A stretch of 64,000 nt of DNA from DAOPXV01 sp964551445. GTDB taxonomy: Bacteria; Muiribacteriota; UBA9980. The stretch spans positions 51,740 to 115,739 of the forward strand of contig CAZKCG010000011.1 of assembly GCA_964551445.1 (NCBI GenBank), written 5' to 3'. Both the position numbers and the translations under genes were made by a program. Below, piece after piece: positions 26,696-36,403 of the stretch; within the stretch, counting starts at the first letter, position 1; each line of letters starts with the position of its first letter. Under the pieces are notes generated by a model. It made no database searches and was not told the origin of the DNA. It saw only the letters and a program-made list of their open reading frames with translations.

Positions 26696-29600
26696 ATGAA
26701 AATAATTGCTTTTCCATCATCTTTTAGACGCTTCAAGGCGTATCTCACGATAATTCTTCTATCATCAGTATTTATTTTTTCCGGTAACGCTTCAGCGCAA
26801 ACTAATGCGAGGGTGCTCACGGCCGTCAAACGGGCGGTCTCAAGCTCCGGATTTTCCGTGGCCACGATCGGCTCATGGCTCAGCACTTCCTATATAGAAG
26901 GAAAGTCCGATCACGATATGCGCCTCATCAAACCTCAGAACCTGGAGGGCGAAGCTGAAATCGTACGCGCCTGGGAAAACGCGAGGTTCGAGATACGCGA
27001 AGAGCTCATCAAGGAATTCGGGCACAAGGAAGCGGAAGAGATCCTGAAAAAGACCAACCTGTATCCTCCCGGCGAACTCATGGAAACCGTTACGGGGCCT
27101 CACGGGGCCGCCGAAAGGTTCCGGGAGCTGGGCTCCGTCCCGAATCTAGCTCACCAGTCGGGAGAAAAGCTCGGCAACGAGGCTTTAAAGAACGCTTCGG
27201 AAGGCCTTTACGGGCAGGGCGCTAAAACCTATCAGCAGTCCTATGAAAAAAGCAGCGGAAAACTCATATATTCCGACAACGGGAAGGTCCGCGAAGGCTT
27301 TATAGATATCACTCACGATCTCGAAGGCCGCGGCGTATATACCATCGAAGGCACTTCTAACACGGCAACCCAGTGGGCCGAAAAACTGGATGAAGCGTTA
27401 AAGTCGAAAAACCCTAAATCCGTTACGAAATACTTCGAAAGAATGAAGACCGACATTGAAAAAGCGAAAAGTCTGGCGGGCATCAACGGAAACTCCGGAG
27501 CGCTTGACGAAACGATGAAAAAGCTCTCAAAATATGAATCGGAAGCATTGAAAGAGGCGTGCGCTCCGATAAAGGAAAATCTCGTAAAACGGCTCGAAGG
27601 TCTTTCACATTATAATAAGCTGACCGAAGAAGGCAGAAAAAACCTTCTCGCGAACGAAATGAAAAAAGCTATGGCGGCCGATGAGGCCCTTCAAAACGCT
27701 TACATGAAAGCTTACAATTCAAAGATCTTTGAGGACCAATCCCTTGTAAAAGTGATAAAAGAAAGTCTCGAAAACACCAGATTTGATTCCAATCTTCTGA
27801 GGACGTTCGCCAGGACGGAGAACCCGCGGGAAGTTTCAGCAATAATAAACATACTCGAAAGCACGGAAACTAAATGGACGAATTTCAGGAACAAGATCGC
27901 TCAGATGTCCGAAAAGGTCCCTGTCAAATTTCTGGCGCCCGCCGCCATCGGCTTTTTCGCATATCTTCAGGCGGCGGACATGGCTGGCGCGGCTGTAAAA
28001 GAGGACTATGAGAAAGTGTTTTCAGACATACTCGTAAACGTTGGATTCGCCGGAAGTCTCGGCGTAGGAGCCATGCAGATGTTAGTCCAGTCGCTACTTG
28101 AGTCGGCGAAGGAATTTGGATATGACATTGCCCTCAGGCAGCAGGATTGTGAAGACCTCATAGCCGGCCTGTATGAGGTTAAGGGCAGGGAAGAGGTCTC
28201 CGGGGCGGAGTTTTCCCTCGAGCGTCTTGTGTTCGAAGCCACGGACGAAAAGACGGTCTTAAGCATCGTCGAAACGCAGGCATATAATGCCACAATGCGC
28301 GGACTGGGCGACGCGACAAAAAAAGTCGATGAGACGCTAAAGGATAAACTTTACAATAAATGCTCGGGATGCATCCTCAGGCGCTGGAGCGAAAAAAGGC
28401 GGGACGTCATAAACCGGGCCGTTAGAATGTCGCGCGACGTATATAGAAAAGCCAAATTTTCGCCGCTCACCGTCAGCATCGACCCGCAAGATCCAGTTAT
28501 CACTATAGTTGCCGGCAAAAAAACCGCCGTCGACGTTGACATATCCCTGAATTCGCCGGAAAGTTCAAACATAGAATCGGATATAAAAAAACTTGAAGAC
28601 ACGATCAGATGGCTCGGCGGCAAAAAACCAGAATATGCCGCGCTGCTTGTCAGTTCGACCTGCCGCTGGTATTGGGGCGACAGGCTCATCGATACAAAAA
28701 AAAATATAGGAAAAGACCTTTTTTCATACAGGATAAGCGCTCCGTTCGCGAACGCCGGCGTTTACTGGCTCAGGGCCGAGTTCGAACTGGAGATCACTGT
28801 AGCTTCGGCGATCGACGATCTTTCGCTTGCGGCCGGGAAGATCTCGAAAAAGCTCGTGCGCAACCTTGAATTCAAGGTCGAGGTCAGGACCGCGGAAGAA
28901 AAGAACGAAATCAGGGTGGCGATCTCAGGCGATTCCAGCGTGCCGTTCGGCGAAACGATAAAACTCGCGGCGCGGACACTCCCGGAAGATCCGGGCCGGC
29001 CGGTATCGTTCGAATGGCGCGAGAGCGGAAAAACCGTCGAAAAAAGCAAAGAACTTATAATTTCAGGAAAAGAACCCGGAAGATATTATTACAGCCTGAT
29101 ATTATTCGACGAAAAGGGAAACAGACTCTCCTGCGCCGAGCAGGCGGTGGACGTTATAGCAATGCCTGAAATAAAAGAAAGCCCTGAACGGATAATTGAA
29201 ACAGCGACAATGCCGGTCGTACCGGCAGGTGGAAATAACGAAACCGCCGCTGCGAACAGCGGACCTATGGAAACAATAACTGTTGCGCCTGACGCTTCGA
29301 CGTTGGAGATATCTTCGCTGCGAAACCTTCATTTTCAGATAAAAGCCCCTGACTGCTGGGGTATAACTTACTCAAAAGGCGGACTGGAAGCCGGCACAAA
29401 TATGAACCTAAACAGACACAAGGCATATATGACCATCGGAGACACGCCGAAAAAAAATCCGAAGAAATCGTCTGGAAACGGCGCTAAAGGCGGAACCGCG
29501 ATATACTACGATTCCGCAGAGGAAGAAAAGGATGACGGAGAATACTTCGTAGAAGCCGGCATGAGGATCTACATAGACAACTTCAAAGGCGGAAATGACA

Positions 29601-32098
29601 GCGGAACACCAATAATAATAAGCGATTTTAAAGGAACCGCATCCGAAAGCGCCGGAAGCGGAAGCGAATCATATTCGGCTAAACTCCTCGGACCGAAAGG
29701 CGCAGGGCTGTACATCAGCTACTCGATCAAGTGGGGATCGAACGATACGTTCGGGATTAAGGAAGGAAATAAATATATCGAGGACCACAAAACCGCCGCC
29801 CGTTCTGAATTAAAGAATATCTTAGCGTCGCTCGCTATCGCGGACGCGACAAAAATAGTGAAATTTCCATATACCGGACCGGCATTCGGCCCAGGTTACA
29901 ATCCTCCAACGGATGATTATCCGGCCGACAATGCCGTCCAGGCGACAAAACCCGGAGACGAGGCAAAGCCGGCCGCAGTCGAACCTGCCGGGATCAAGGT
30001 CGGAATAGTCAAGACCTACCCGGCCGTAAATAAAATCAAGGCCGGATCTGGTGCCTCATTCACCGCGAAGGTCGAGGGCGGCAAAGGTAATTTCACATAT
30101 CGCTGGCAGCCTCATCCGGAAGTGGCATTCAGCCCGTTCGAAGGCGCCTCGAGCGCGACATCGGTCAGATTCGAAAAGCCCGGAAAATTCAAAATATGGG
30201 TCGAGGTTCTTGAAACCATTGACAAAACCATGAAAACCGCAGGAAGATCGGAACAGGTCGAGATCGAGGTCGAAGAACCTTCGCTCGGCATATCGGTTTC
30301 GCCCGGCGCGGTTATGGTCGGGGAGCCGGTCAGAGCAACGGTCACGATCGCCCCGCCAAGGCCCAAAGAGATCGACTTCAGATGGGAATTGCCCGCAAAC
30401 GCGAAATTGATCGAAGAAGCAAAAGATAAAACAAGCATTTCATTCTATCTCACGGACAATAAGCCGGCGGCCGTTAAAGTTTCGGGCCGCTCTCCCGTTT
30501 CAGGCGAGCCGATGGGAAAAACCGAATCTATAATAAAAGCTTCAATGTTCACGGTATCAGTGACGGTCCTCGGAACCGACGGCCCTAAACCTAAGATCTG
30601 GAAAGAAGGAAAGGGTCTGGTCGAGGTTGACCGCGAATACGCCGTTTTTCAGAACGTAAAACTCGGGACGAAAGTCTCGCCTTCAGCCGCGAAAGTTCCC
30701 TTTAAATATGAGTGGAGCGTCAACGCGGACAGCCATTTCACCGGAAGCTCCATTTCGGATAACGTTTCCATCAACCGCAGCCGCGTCGGCGAATGCGCGG
30801 CTAAAGTCACCGTAAAGAACGCCGAAGGAATAACGATAGGCGAAGGCTCGGGCGGGTTCGATGTCAAAATATCGCAGGAAGACCTCAAAAAATCAGCTGA
30901 CAAGGGGTCTGAAAAGAAAGACGGCAAGGATAGCAAAACGGCTGAGAACGAAGATAAAAAAAAGGCGGAAGACGATAAAAAGAAATTGGAGCTGGAAAAA
31001 GAAAAGGAGACGGCCCGCGACATCGACAAAATGATCAAAAACGTCAGAGACGCCATGAAGCTTGGCAATGACGAAGAGGCAAAGAAACTTTCCGCGGAAA
31101 TGATAAAAAAAGCCGCAGATCAGATAAAAAGCACACCCGATAAAAAAGAACATTATCTGGGCAAGCTCGACGAGCTCAAGACGGTCATTGAGGATGTCAG
31201 GGCAGACCGGAAAAAGACCGAGAACGAAAAAGCGCTCAATGACGAGGAAAAAAAAGCGGAAGACGATATAATACGAAAGGTCGCCATGATACAGGGACTT
31301 CTTGGCATGGACAAACCCGCTGAAGCTAAAGTGCTGGCCGAAGACGCCATTAAATTCGCCGTTGAAAGGATCAAAAAGGTTCCTGAAAAAAAAGATTTTT
31401 ACACCGCCAGGCTCGACGAGATAAAGGCGGCCATCGAAAACTATAAAGCGAAGGAAAAGGAAAAAGAATCAGAGAAAGAGGCGCTCGAAAAATCAACACA
31501 GGATCAGGCGGCCCGGGAACGGGCATCTCTGGAACAAGCCGCGCAAGAAAAAGCCGCCATGGAAATAGCGGCTCAGCAACAAGCGGCACGCGAAAAAGAA
31601 GCGCTCGAAAGTGCGGCCCGGCAGCAGGCGGCCGAGGAGAGATCAGCGGCTGAAAAAACTTCACGAAATGACGCGCCTATTGAATGCGTACTGGTGGATG
31701 ATAATAAGACGAGGTCGCCGTACGCCGGTTATTATGAGGGCGAGGTCGTGTCGCCGGATATAATGGGCCAGGGCAAAAAAACCGTTACAAAAATATGCGC
31801 GGAGATCGATTTTGACGGAAGAATGATCGCCATGGAAAAGAAATACTATTATCTCGCGACCGTAAGCGGCGATGGAACGATCACTCCCGTCAGCATATAC
31901 GAATGCAAGGACAGAAGCGTCATGGCCACGCCGCCTGGTTTCAGGGCTGAAAATTCATTTAACGCTAATAACTCTTCGTTTAGCGGAAAATGCCACTGGA
32001 AAATTCCTGAACTCACCACCACTCTGGTATACAAATGGCATTTAAAAAAAGTTTCGGAATTTAACGGCGCCAGAAAAATAGCCGACCCTTTTAAATAA
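26696..32098 (+). CDS. Giant secreted multidomain protein with nucleotidyltransferase-like N-terminus
   Basis: 1800 residues; GGAGG 4 nt before the ATG. A signal peptide (about 1-34, ending NASA) precedes TIGSWLSTSYIEGKSDHDMRL, which has the Gly-Ser...Asp-x-Asp spacing (G59-S60, D72, D74) of nucleotidyltransferase folds. A long helical region with a hydrophobic stretch near 405-425 follows, then several Ig/PKD-like beta domains (about 590-1395), two helical repeats of about 80 residues (about 1440-1595), a Gln/Ala/Glu coiled coil (DQAARERASLEQAAQ...), and a C-terminal beta domain. It forms an operon with the pilin-like gene downstream. Overall function unknown; an exported NTase fold would be unusual. 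Confidence 0.7.
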   Translation: MKIIAFPSSFRRFKAYLTIILLSSVFIFSGNASAQTNARVLTAVKRAVSSSGFSVATIGSWLSTSYIEGKSDHDMRLIKPQNLEGEAEIVRAWENARFEIREELIKEFGHKEAEEILKKTNLYPPGELMETVTGPHGAAERFRELGSVPNLAHQSGEKLGNEALKNASEGLYGQGAKTYQQSYEKSSGKLIYSDNGKVREGFIDITHDLEGRGVYTIEGTSNTATQWAEKLDEALKSKNPKSVTKYFERMKTDIEKAKSLAGINGNSGALDETMKKLSKYESEALKEACAPIKENLVKRLEGLSHYNKLTEEGRKNLLANEMKKAMAADEALQNAYMKAYNSKIFEDQSLVKVIKESLENTRFDSNLLRTFARTENPREVSAIINILESTETKWTNFRNKIAQMSEKVPVKFLAPAAIGFFAYLQAADMAGAAVKEDYEKVFSDILVNVGFAGSLGVGAMQMLVQSLLESAKEFGYDIALRQQDCEDLIAGLYEVKGREEVSGAEFSLERLVFEATDEKTVLSIVETQAYNATMRGLGDATKKVDETLKDKLYNKCSGCILRRWSEKRRDVINRAVRMSRDVYRKAKFSPLTVSIDPQDPVITIVAGKKTAVDVDISLNSPESSNIESDIKKLEDTIRWLGGKKPEYAALLVSSTCRWYWGDRLIDTKKNIGKDLFSYRISAPFANAGVYWLRAEFELEITVASAIDDLSLAAGKISKKLVRNLEFKVEVRTAEEKNEIRVAISGDSSVPFGETIKLAARTLPEDPGRPVSFEWRESGKTVEKSKELIISGKEPGRYYYSLILFDEKGNRLSCAEQAVDVIAMPEIKESPERIIETATMPVVPAGGNNETAAANSGPMETITVAPDASTLEISSLRNLHFQIKAPDCWGITYSKGGLEAGTNMNLNRHKAYMTIGDTPKKNPKKSSGNGAKGGTAIYYDSAEEEKDDGEYFVEAGMRIYIDNFKGGNDSGTPIIISDFKGTASESAGSGSESYSAKLLGPKGAGLYISYSIKWGSNDTFGIKEGNKYIEDHKTAARSELKNILASLAIADATKIVKFPYTGPAFGPGYNPPTDDYPADNAVQATKPGDEAKPAAVEPAGIKVGIVKTYPAVNKIKAGSGASFTAKVEGGKGNFTYRWQPHPEVAFSPFEGASSATSVRFEKPGKFKIWVEVLETIDKTMKTAGRSEQVEIEVEEPSLGISVSPGAVMVGEPVRATVTIAPPRPKEIDFRWELPANAKLIEEAKDKTSISFYLTDNKPAAVKVSGRSPVSGEPMGKTESIIKASMFTVSVTVLGTDGPKPKIWKEGKGLVEVDREYAVFQNVKLGTKVSPSAAKVPFKYEWSVNADSHFTGSSISDNVSINRSRVGECAAKVTVKNAEGITIGEGSGGFDVKISQEDLKKSADKGSEKKDGKDSKTAENEDKKKAEDDKKKLELEKEKETARDIDKMIKNVRDAMKLGNDEEAKKLSAEMIKKAADQIKSTPDKKEHYLGKLDELKTVIEDVRADRKKTENEKALNDEEKKAEDDIIRKVAMIQGLLGMDKPAEAKVLAEDAIKFAVERIKKVPEKKDFYTARLDEIKAAIENYKAKEKEKESEKEALEKSTQDQAARERASLEQAAQEKAAMEIAAQQQAAREKEALESAARQQAAEERSAAEKTSRNDAPIECVLVDDNKTRSPYAGYYEGEVVSPDIMGQGKKTVTKICAEIDFDGRMIAMEKKYYYLATVSGDGTITPVSIYECKDRSVMATPPGFRAENSFNANNSSFSGKCHWKIPELTTTLVYKWHLKKVSEFNGARKIADPFK

Positions 32099-32131
32099 TA
32101 CGAAAAAGCTAATTTCATAAGGAGCAACAAC

Positions 32132-32638
32132 ATGAAAAAGCACGCCATTATATTCATTATCACAGCGTTCTGCCTCGCCGCCGCCTGCCGGACGGGAGTC
32201 TTCGCGGCCGAGAACTTCGACGATATGCTCAAACAGATCGACCAGATCAAAAGCGAAAATTCCGACAAAACCAAATTGGATACAAAAGCCCCTGAAAAAC
32301 CTTCGACTCCGGATAAGCCCGCGGCTTCCGAAAAACCCGAGAATTCAAGAGATATTAGCATTATGAAAGCATGCGTTTCCAATATGACGGTGATCCTTGG
32401 CGCGACCGAAATGTTTCTGATGGATAATGCAGTATTAAAACAAAGCCTCGACATCGAAACGGACCTTGTAAAGGGCGGATATTTGAAACGCCTTCCAAAT
32501 TGCCAGTTAAATGAAAAAGCGGTTTATAAGATAACTTGTATAAACGAGAAAAACAATGAATACGCTGTCGAGTGCCAGGCCCACGGCAAGACGCTGGAAC
32601 AACTTAAAGCCGCGGTCAAGGAAGCAGAAATAAAATAA
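32132..32638 (+). CDS. Secreted pseudopilin-like C-terminal domain protein
   Basis: 168 residues; AAGGAG before the ATG, 33 bp after the giant gene. A signal peptide and Pro/Lys-rich linker precede KACVSNMTVILGATEMFLMDN and LVKGGYLKRLPNCQ...YKITC. That pattern of early Cys, an N-terminal helix and a GGYLK-x-P-x-C loop is seen in small pseudopilin-derived domains. There is no type IV prepilin leader, so the domain seems to have been moved onto an ordinary export signal. Tentative. Confidence 0.6.
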   Translation: MKKHAIIFIITAFCLAAACRTGVFAAENFDDMLKQIDQIKSENSDKTKLDTKAPEKPSTPDKPAASEKPENSRDISIMKACVSNMTVILGATEMFLMDNAVLKQSLDIETDLVKGGYLKRLPNCQLNEKAVYKITCINEKNNEYAVECQAHGKTLEQLKAAVKEAEIK

Positions 32639-32653
32639 GCCATAAAAATGATC

Positions 32654-32686
32654 AAGGGAAGCCGAAGATAAACTTCGTCTTCCCTT
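32654..32686. terminator. Bidirectional hairpin terminator
   Basis: AAGGGAAG-CGAAG pairs with CTTCG-CTTCCCTT with one mismatch. On the minus strand it follows tRNA-Ser and exits into TTGATCATTTTTA. Confidence 0.6.
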
Positions 32687-32692
32687 AATAAG

Positions 32693-32781
32693 CGGAGAGA
32701 CTGAGATTTGAACTCAGGGTCCCGTTTGACCAGGACATTCGATTTCGAGTCGAACGCTTTCGGCCGCTCAGCCATCTCTCC
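32693..32781 (-). tRNA. tRNA-Ser (anticodon CGA)
   Basis: 89 nt. Acceptor GGAGAGA/TCTCTCC with discriminator G, anticodon stem TTCGA/TCGAA with loop CTCGAAA, a long variable arm typical of serine tRNAs, and a TTCAAAT T-loop. The 3' CCA is not encoded (CTTA follows). Confidence 0.95.
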
Positions 32782-32852
32782 ATATGTGAAGGTATGTTAT
32801 CAAAATTAAGGAAAAAAGTCAAATACTTTTTATTCAGCGCCTTCCCGGCGCG

Positions 32853-33809
32853 CTATCTCTGACCGGAAAGCAGCTTCGCGAAAACATCCAGAGCGGCTTC
32901 GACGTTCTTCGGATTCTGGTGGAACCCGCCGTGGCCGCCGTTCGCGTCCTCGATCGCGAGATAGACCTCGCCGCCGAATTTTTCGACCCACTCTTTCGCA
33001 TAACGCATACCGTTGACGCCGTCCCTGTCAGGGTTCTCGTCCTTCACTCCCGCGTAAGTTACCCAGTATGTTCTGGCGAAAGGTTTCGGGCCGAATATGC
33101 CTTTTTCGATCTCCATATTAGGGGGAAAGTCCCGGCCGGGCTGTCCGGCGTTCGCGATCGTCAGAAGGAAGTATCTCTTTCCTTTGGCCGCGTCGAAAGC
33201 CGTTACGCCGTAACTGTTGGCCGACCCGCGGCTGAAACCGTGAAGAAGAGCCTTGCCCGGCTTCACGCCCGCCTTCGACAGAATGCGGTCGATGTTTCTG
33301 TATAATTCGTTCGGCATGTAATAATCCTTAGCCGTCTCGCCTTTTCCGAACCACCACTGAAGCGCTACGATCCCATAACCGCGCTTTTCGAGATAAGGAT
33401 ACCAAATGAAAAATTCGTCGAAAGCGTAGCTTCCGTGTCCGTGAAGCGTCACGACCACAGGCGTTTTTCCATTCTTCACGGCGTTCTTCGGGAACCACGA
33501 GATGTAAAAACTCCTTCCGTCCGGATCGACGGAGAATTCCGCGCCTTTTTCCACGGCAAATTTGTATCTGTCCGGCGATGCCTTCTTCGCCTGCGCAAAT
33601 AATGGCATTTCTTCAACCTTCGAACAGGCGGCCTGCCCGGCGTTATTCATCGGAAAAGGCACCGGACGCGAGCCGGCATCAGGTCTTTTTTCATGGACTC
33701 CTGCCGGCGGTCGTCCGCCTCGCGCCGGTTCGCCGTTATACGCAATAGCATGGAGCGCGCCCGAACCGATAAATATCAATACGAACAGGATCAACGCCAG
33801 TTTTTTCAT
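32853..33809 (-). CDS. Secreted alpha/beta hydrolase
   Basis: 318 residues with a signal peptide (LALILFVLIFIGSGALHAIA). The fold is shown by VVVTLHGHGSYAF (oxyanion strand), the nucleophile elbow LLHGFSRGSANSYG, and a late GGHGGFH that would supply the catalytic His. An Asp is plausible in NPDRDGVNG. It resembles esterases of the PHB-depolymerase or feruloyl-esterase kind, but the substrate cannot be read. Monocistronic. Confidence 0.85.
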   Translation of the reverse strand: MKKLALILFVLIFIGSGALHAIAYNGEPARGGRPPAGVHEKRPDAGSRPVPFPMNNAGQAACSKVEEMPLFAQAKKASPDRYKFAVEKGAEFSVDPDGRSFYISWFPKNAVKNGKTPVVVTLHGHGSYAFDEFFIWYPYLEKRGYGIVALQWWFGKGETAKDYYMPNELYRNIDRILSKAGVKPGKALLHGFSRGSANSYGVTAFDAAKGKRYFLLTIANAGQPGRDFPPNMEIEKGIFGPKPFARTYWVTYAGVKDENPDRDGVNGMRYAKEWVEKFGGEVYLAIEDANGGHGGFHQNPKNVEAALDVFAKLLSGQR

Positions 33810-33914
33810 TCGTTCCTCCCGATAAATTATCTTTTTTGAAAATTATACCATATCCACGGACACAATTTAAGTAATTTATAAAAAATGTTTTGAGAAGCGA
33901 TAAACAATAATTTA

Positions 33915-33955
33915 AAAAAGACCGGGCCGGCCGTTTAAGCCAACCCGGTCTTTTT
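33915..33955 (-). terminator. Intrinsic terminator of the outer-membrane protein gene
   Basis: AAAAAGACCGGG pairs with CCCGGTCTTTTT, leaving a GC-rich loop with a GGCCGGCC palindrome. It ends in T runs on both strands. Confidence 0.8.
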
Positions 33956-33999
33956 ATTTTGTCCAGTCTCTTCCGAAACTATTATCTATTCTCTGGTTT

Positions 34000-35310
34000 T
34001 TAGAAGAGGTAAGTCGCGCCCATCACGAACTTGAAGTTGTAGCCGTATTCCATGTCGTTATAAAAAGCGACGGGAAGCGCCGCGTCAATGACAAGGTCGC
34101 GGTTGATGCGCGTTCTGATACCGGGCGTAAAATCGAGTTTTGTGCCCATCGCGCCCCAGTTCTCGCCGTTCAATTCAAAAATGAGCGTCAGATCGTCTGA
34201 TTTCGAGAAATCGACGCCGACGTTATAATAGAATTTATCGTCAACGAAAAGTCTCTGATTGGCTATCGAGGATTTAGGATCGCCCGTCGAAACATAGCCA
34301 AGATTTATATGAACGTTAGCCGCAGTAAGTTTCTGTGAAAGCGACGCGAACACGTCATAATCAGCTTCGCCCGTCGCGCCCATGACATACATCGTCTTTT
34401 TATCGGCGGTCGGGAACTTCGCGCCCCAGCCTATAGCAAGCGACGTCGGAGATTCGACCTGCATCGGAAGCTTGTATTTCATTCTCATGCTGATATCGCC
34501 CATGCCGGAACCGCTGTCGTTCTGAGGGTTCATAGACGAGCTGTTGATCTTCCATGACTGCCCCGGGAACACGAAGCCGAGCTCGAAATTATCGAGAGCG
34601 CCGACCGTGACATTTACTGGAAAGTAGAACTGCTGTGCTGTTTCGCCGTTCAAAAACGATATTTTGTTGTTGTTCTGTTTCGATATCTGGTTATAAACGA
34701 TATGGCCGCCGATGTTGAACTGCCCTTTTCTGAGGGTATGCGCGGTCTGCGTGTAGAAAAGGCCGGTCGTTCCAAGAAGACTCGACGATAAAACGCCGGG
34801 GTAGTATGATTTTTCATCGCGCGCCCTTATTTTTTTAACGTCTGAATCGTCTTCACTGTAGAGATTTCCGCCGTAAAGCTCGTCAACGGAGAGAACCTCG
34901 GTTCCTTTACCGTCCTTCTTAGCTTTAGCGTCGTCTTTTTTAGCTTTCTTTTTAGATGCCGGAGCTGACGCGTCGGAAGCGGTCTTAGCTTCTCCGCCTG
35001 CGGTGTTCTCGGCTACGAGTATTGTGTCTGCGAGCATCTCGTCCGCGCTTTTATCCGCTGAAGTTCTTTCGGCCGGAGTGGGATTCACTTCGGGATATAC
35101 TTTTTCCTTGTTCTTCTTTTTAAAGGTATTGTCCGTATTTTTGACCATGATCTTTTTGATCATATCGTTGGTGAAACCGGACTCGCGGAGCTGGTCCTCC
35201 ACGGCGTCACGCGCGAACGATAATTGCGGCGCGCAAAAAAAGATCACCCCGATAACGGCTGTTAGGATACAAAAAGCGCTTTTTTTCAAGGCACGGCTTT
35301 TAGTCGGCAT
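34000..35310 (-). CDS. Outer-membrane beta-barrel protein
   Basis: ATG at 35310 is chosen for its AAAGGGAAG site and because a signal peptide then follows (SAFCILTAVIGVIFFCAPQLSFA); an in-frame upstream start would add 41 poor residues. 436 residues. A Lys/Ala-rich linker (KKKAKKDDAKAKKDG) precedes a C-terminal barrel of about 240 residues with alternating beta strands and a terminal aromatic (GATYLF), the signal recognised by the BAM machinery. This is the best sign in the window that the cell has an outer membrane. It may be a transport channel; the ligand is unknown. Confidence 0.75.
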   Translation of the reverse strand: MPTKSRALKKSAFCILTAVIGVIFFCAPQLSFARDAVEDQLRESGFTNDMIKKIMVKNTDNTFKKKNKEKVYPEVNPTPAERTSADKSADEMLADTILVAENTAGGEAKTASDASAPASKKKAKKDDAKAKKDGKGTEVLSVDELYGGNLYSEDDSDVKKIRARDEKSYYPGVLSSSLLGTTGLFYTQTAHTLRKGQFNIGGHIVYNQISKQNNNKISFLNGETAQQFYFPVNVTVGALDNFELGFVFPGQSWKINSSSMNPQNDSGSGMGDISMRMKYKLPMQVESPTSLAIGWGAKFPTADKKTMYVMGATGEADYDVFASLSQKLTAANVHINLGYVSTGDPKSSIANQRLFVDDKFYYNVGVDFSKSDDLTLIFELNGENWGAMGTKLDFTPGIRTRINRDLVIDAALPVAFYNDMEYGYNFKFVMGATYLF

Positions 35311-35444
35311 TTTCTTCCCTTTCCTTTTCTTCAATCTATTAATTAATTTTCGCCAAATGATAAAACGGGTCAATTTTTCACAATTAATTAACATGATTAT
35401 CGGTCGGGAAATAAAAAAATTTATACCGCTCACCCTGATATTTT

Positions 35445-35696
35445 TTAACCTTTTTTGCCTTCCTTGAGATCCTGCTGCATCCGAAGATTCAAGCCTATCA
35501 TGGATTCTAACACCGCTATCGCGCGGATCCTCGATGGTTCGGCGTACCCGACGCTGAAATTGCTGCGAAACGCCCTGTATTGAGCCTCGTTCATGAGTTT
35601 TATCATCTTGAGCTCATGCTTATGAAAATTCAGCGCTTTTTTAAGGTCCTCCATCGTCAATTCTTTTTCTTCAGTATGTTTAGTTATAATAATCAC
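35445..35696 (-). CDS. Small hypothetical helical protein
   Basis: 83 residues from a GTG at 35696; the GGAG there is only 2 nt away, so a start at the ATG at 35654 is also possible. No family recognised; the sequence is mostly charged helix (DLKKALNFHKHELKMIKLMNEAQYRAF). It lies upstream of the outer-membrane gene on the same strand, 134 bp from that gene's start. Confidence 0.55.
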   Translation of the reverse strand: MIIITKHTEEKELTMEDLKKALNFHKHELKMIKLMNEAQYRAFRSNFSVGYAEPSRIRAIAVLESMIGLNLRMQQDLKEGKKG

Positions 35697-35834
35697 TTCT
35701 CCATGATAAATTTTTTCTTTTTGTTTGAAACTGTTATATTCTAAATTTTTAATATTTTCAGCCGCGGTTTCTTATCTGATACGGTCTTTCAAATTGTTAA
35801 TGCGCCTCTGGCGCTAACTTATTTATTAGTGAAA

Positions 35835-36110
35835 AGTGGAGAACGGAGGTCGCCTCTCGCAAGCCGCTCATTGCCATCCATGGCATCGCGGCACTTGGGC
35901 CTCAGGCCCATCGTCCATGGCTTCGGCGACACCCGGAACGTCGTGTTCCTTGAGTGGAGAGTTGTGGATTAGCTCGCCGCGCGAGCTTTTATAAAAAAGG
36001 CTATTTTGATTATCAAAAAGTCATCTGGTTCTCCACTCTTAACTCTTAACTCTCAACTATCAACTTGTACTGAGACGCGCTCACTTCGAAATATCCGCCC
36101 GCAGGCGGCT
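35835..36110. repeat. Hairpin-rich intergenic island
   Basis: AGTGGAGAAC (35835) and GTTCTCCACT (36028) are perfect 10-bp inverted ends. Between them lie consecutive hairpins: GAGG/CCTC; CCGC..TGCCA/TGGCA..GCGG (35864-35891); TGGGCC/GGCCCA (35896-35910); GGAAC/GTTCC (35935-35949); AGCTCGC/GCGAGCT (35971-35987); TTTTGA/TCAAAA (36004-36018). A 7-bp tandem tract (CTCTTAA x2, CTCTCAA, CTATCAA) follows at 36036, and CCGCC/GGCGG at about 36095. No open frame is credible in the 35697-36403 gap. Confidence 0.6.
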
Positions 36111-36403
36111 ACATTAACTATTCTTTATTCACTTTTATTTATTAACTGATATATATACCGCTGCATGGCTAAAAGCCGCGCTTAAACAAAATAATGCCGA
36201 AAATTTATAAAAGCTTTTCAAAAAACGGCCGCGAAAATAAATGATGTAATTATTATATTCCTATTGCGTGATTCTTTCAAGGCGAAAATAAAAAATTATC
36301 AAAAAATAATATAAATTAACGATTTGCGGTTAATCTTTACGGCCATGAATTCCGATAAATAACTCATACAGAAAAAATCTTTGGAAAACGGAGGAATTCA
36401 AGA

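Noticed and set aside
30649..31664. Long minus-strand frames in the coiled-coil part of the 1800-residue gene
   Set aside because: Low-complexity Ser/Phe/Leu translations are the mirror of Lys/Glu-rich coding sequence.
36030..36065. CRISPR array at the CTCTTAA repeats
   Set aside because: The repeats are 7 bp, contiguous and without spacers, and no cas gene is present.
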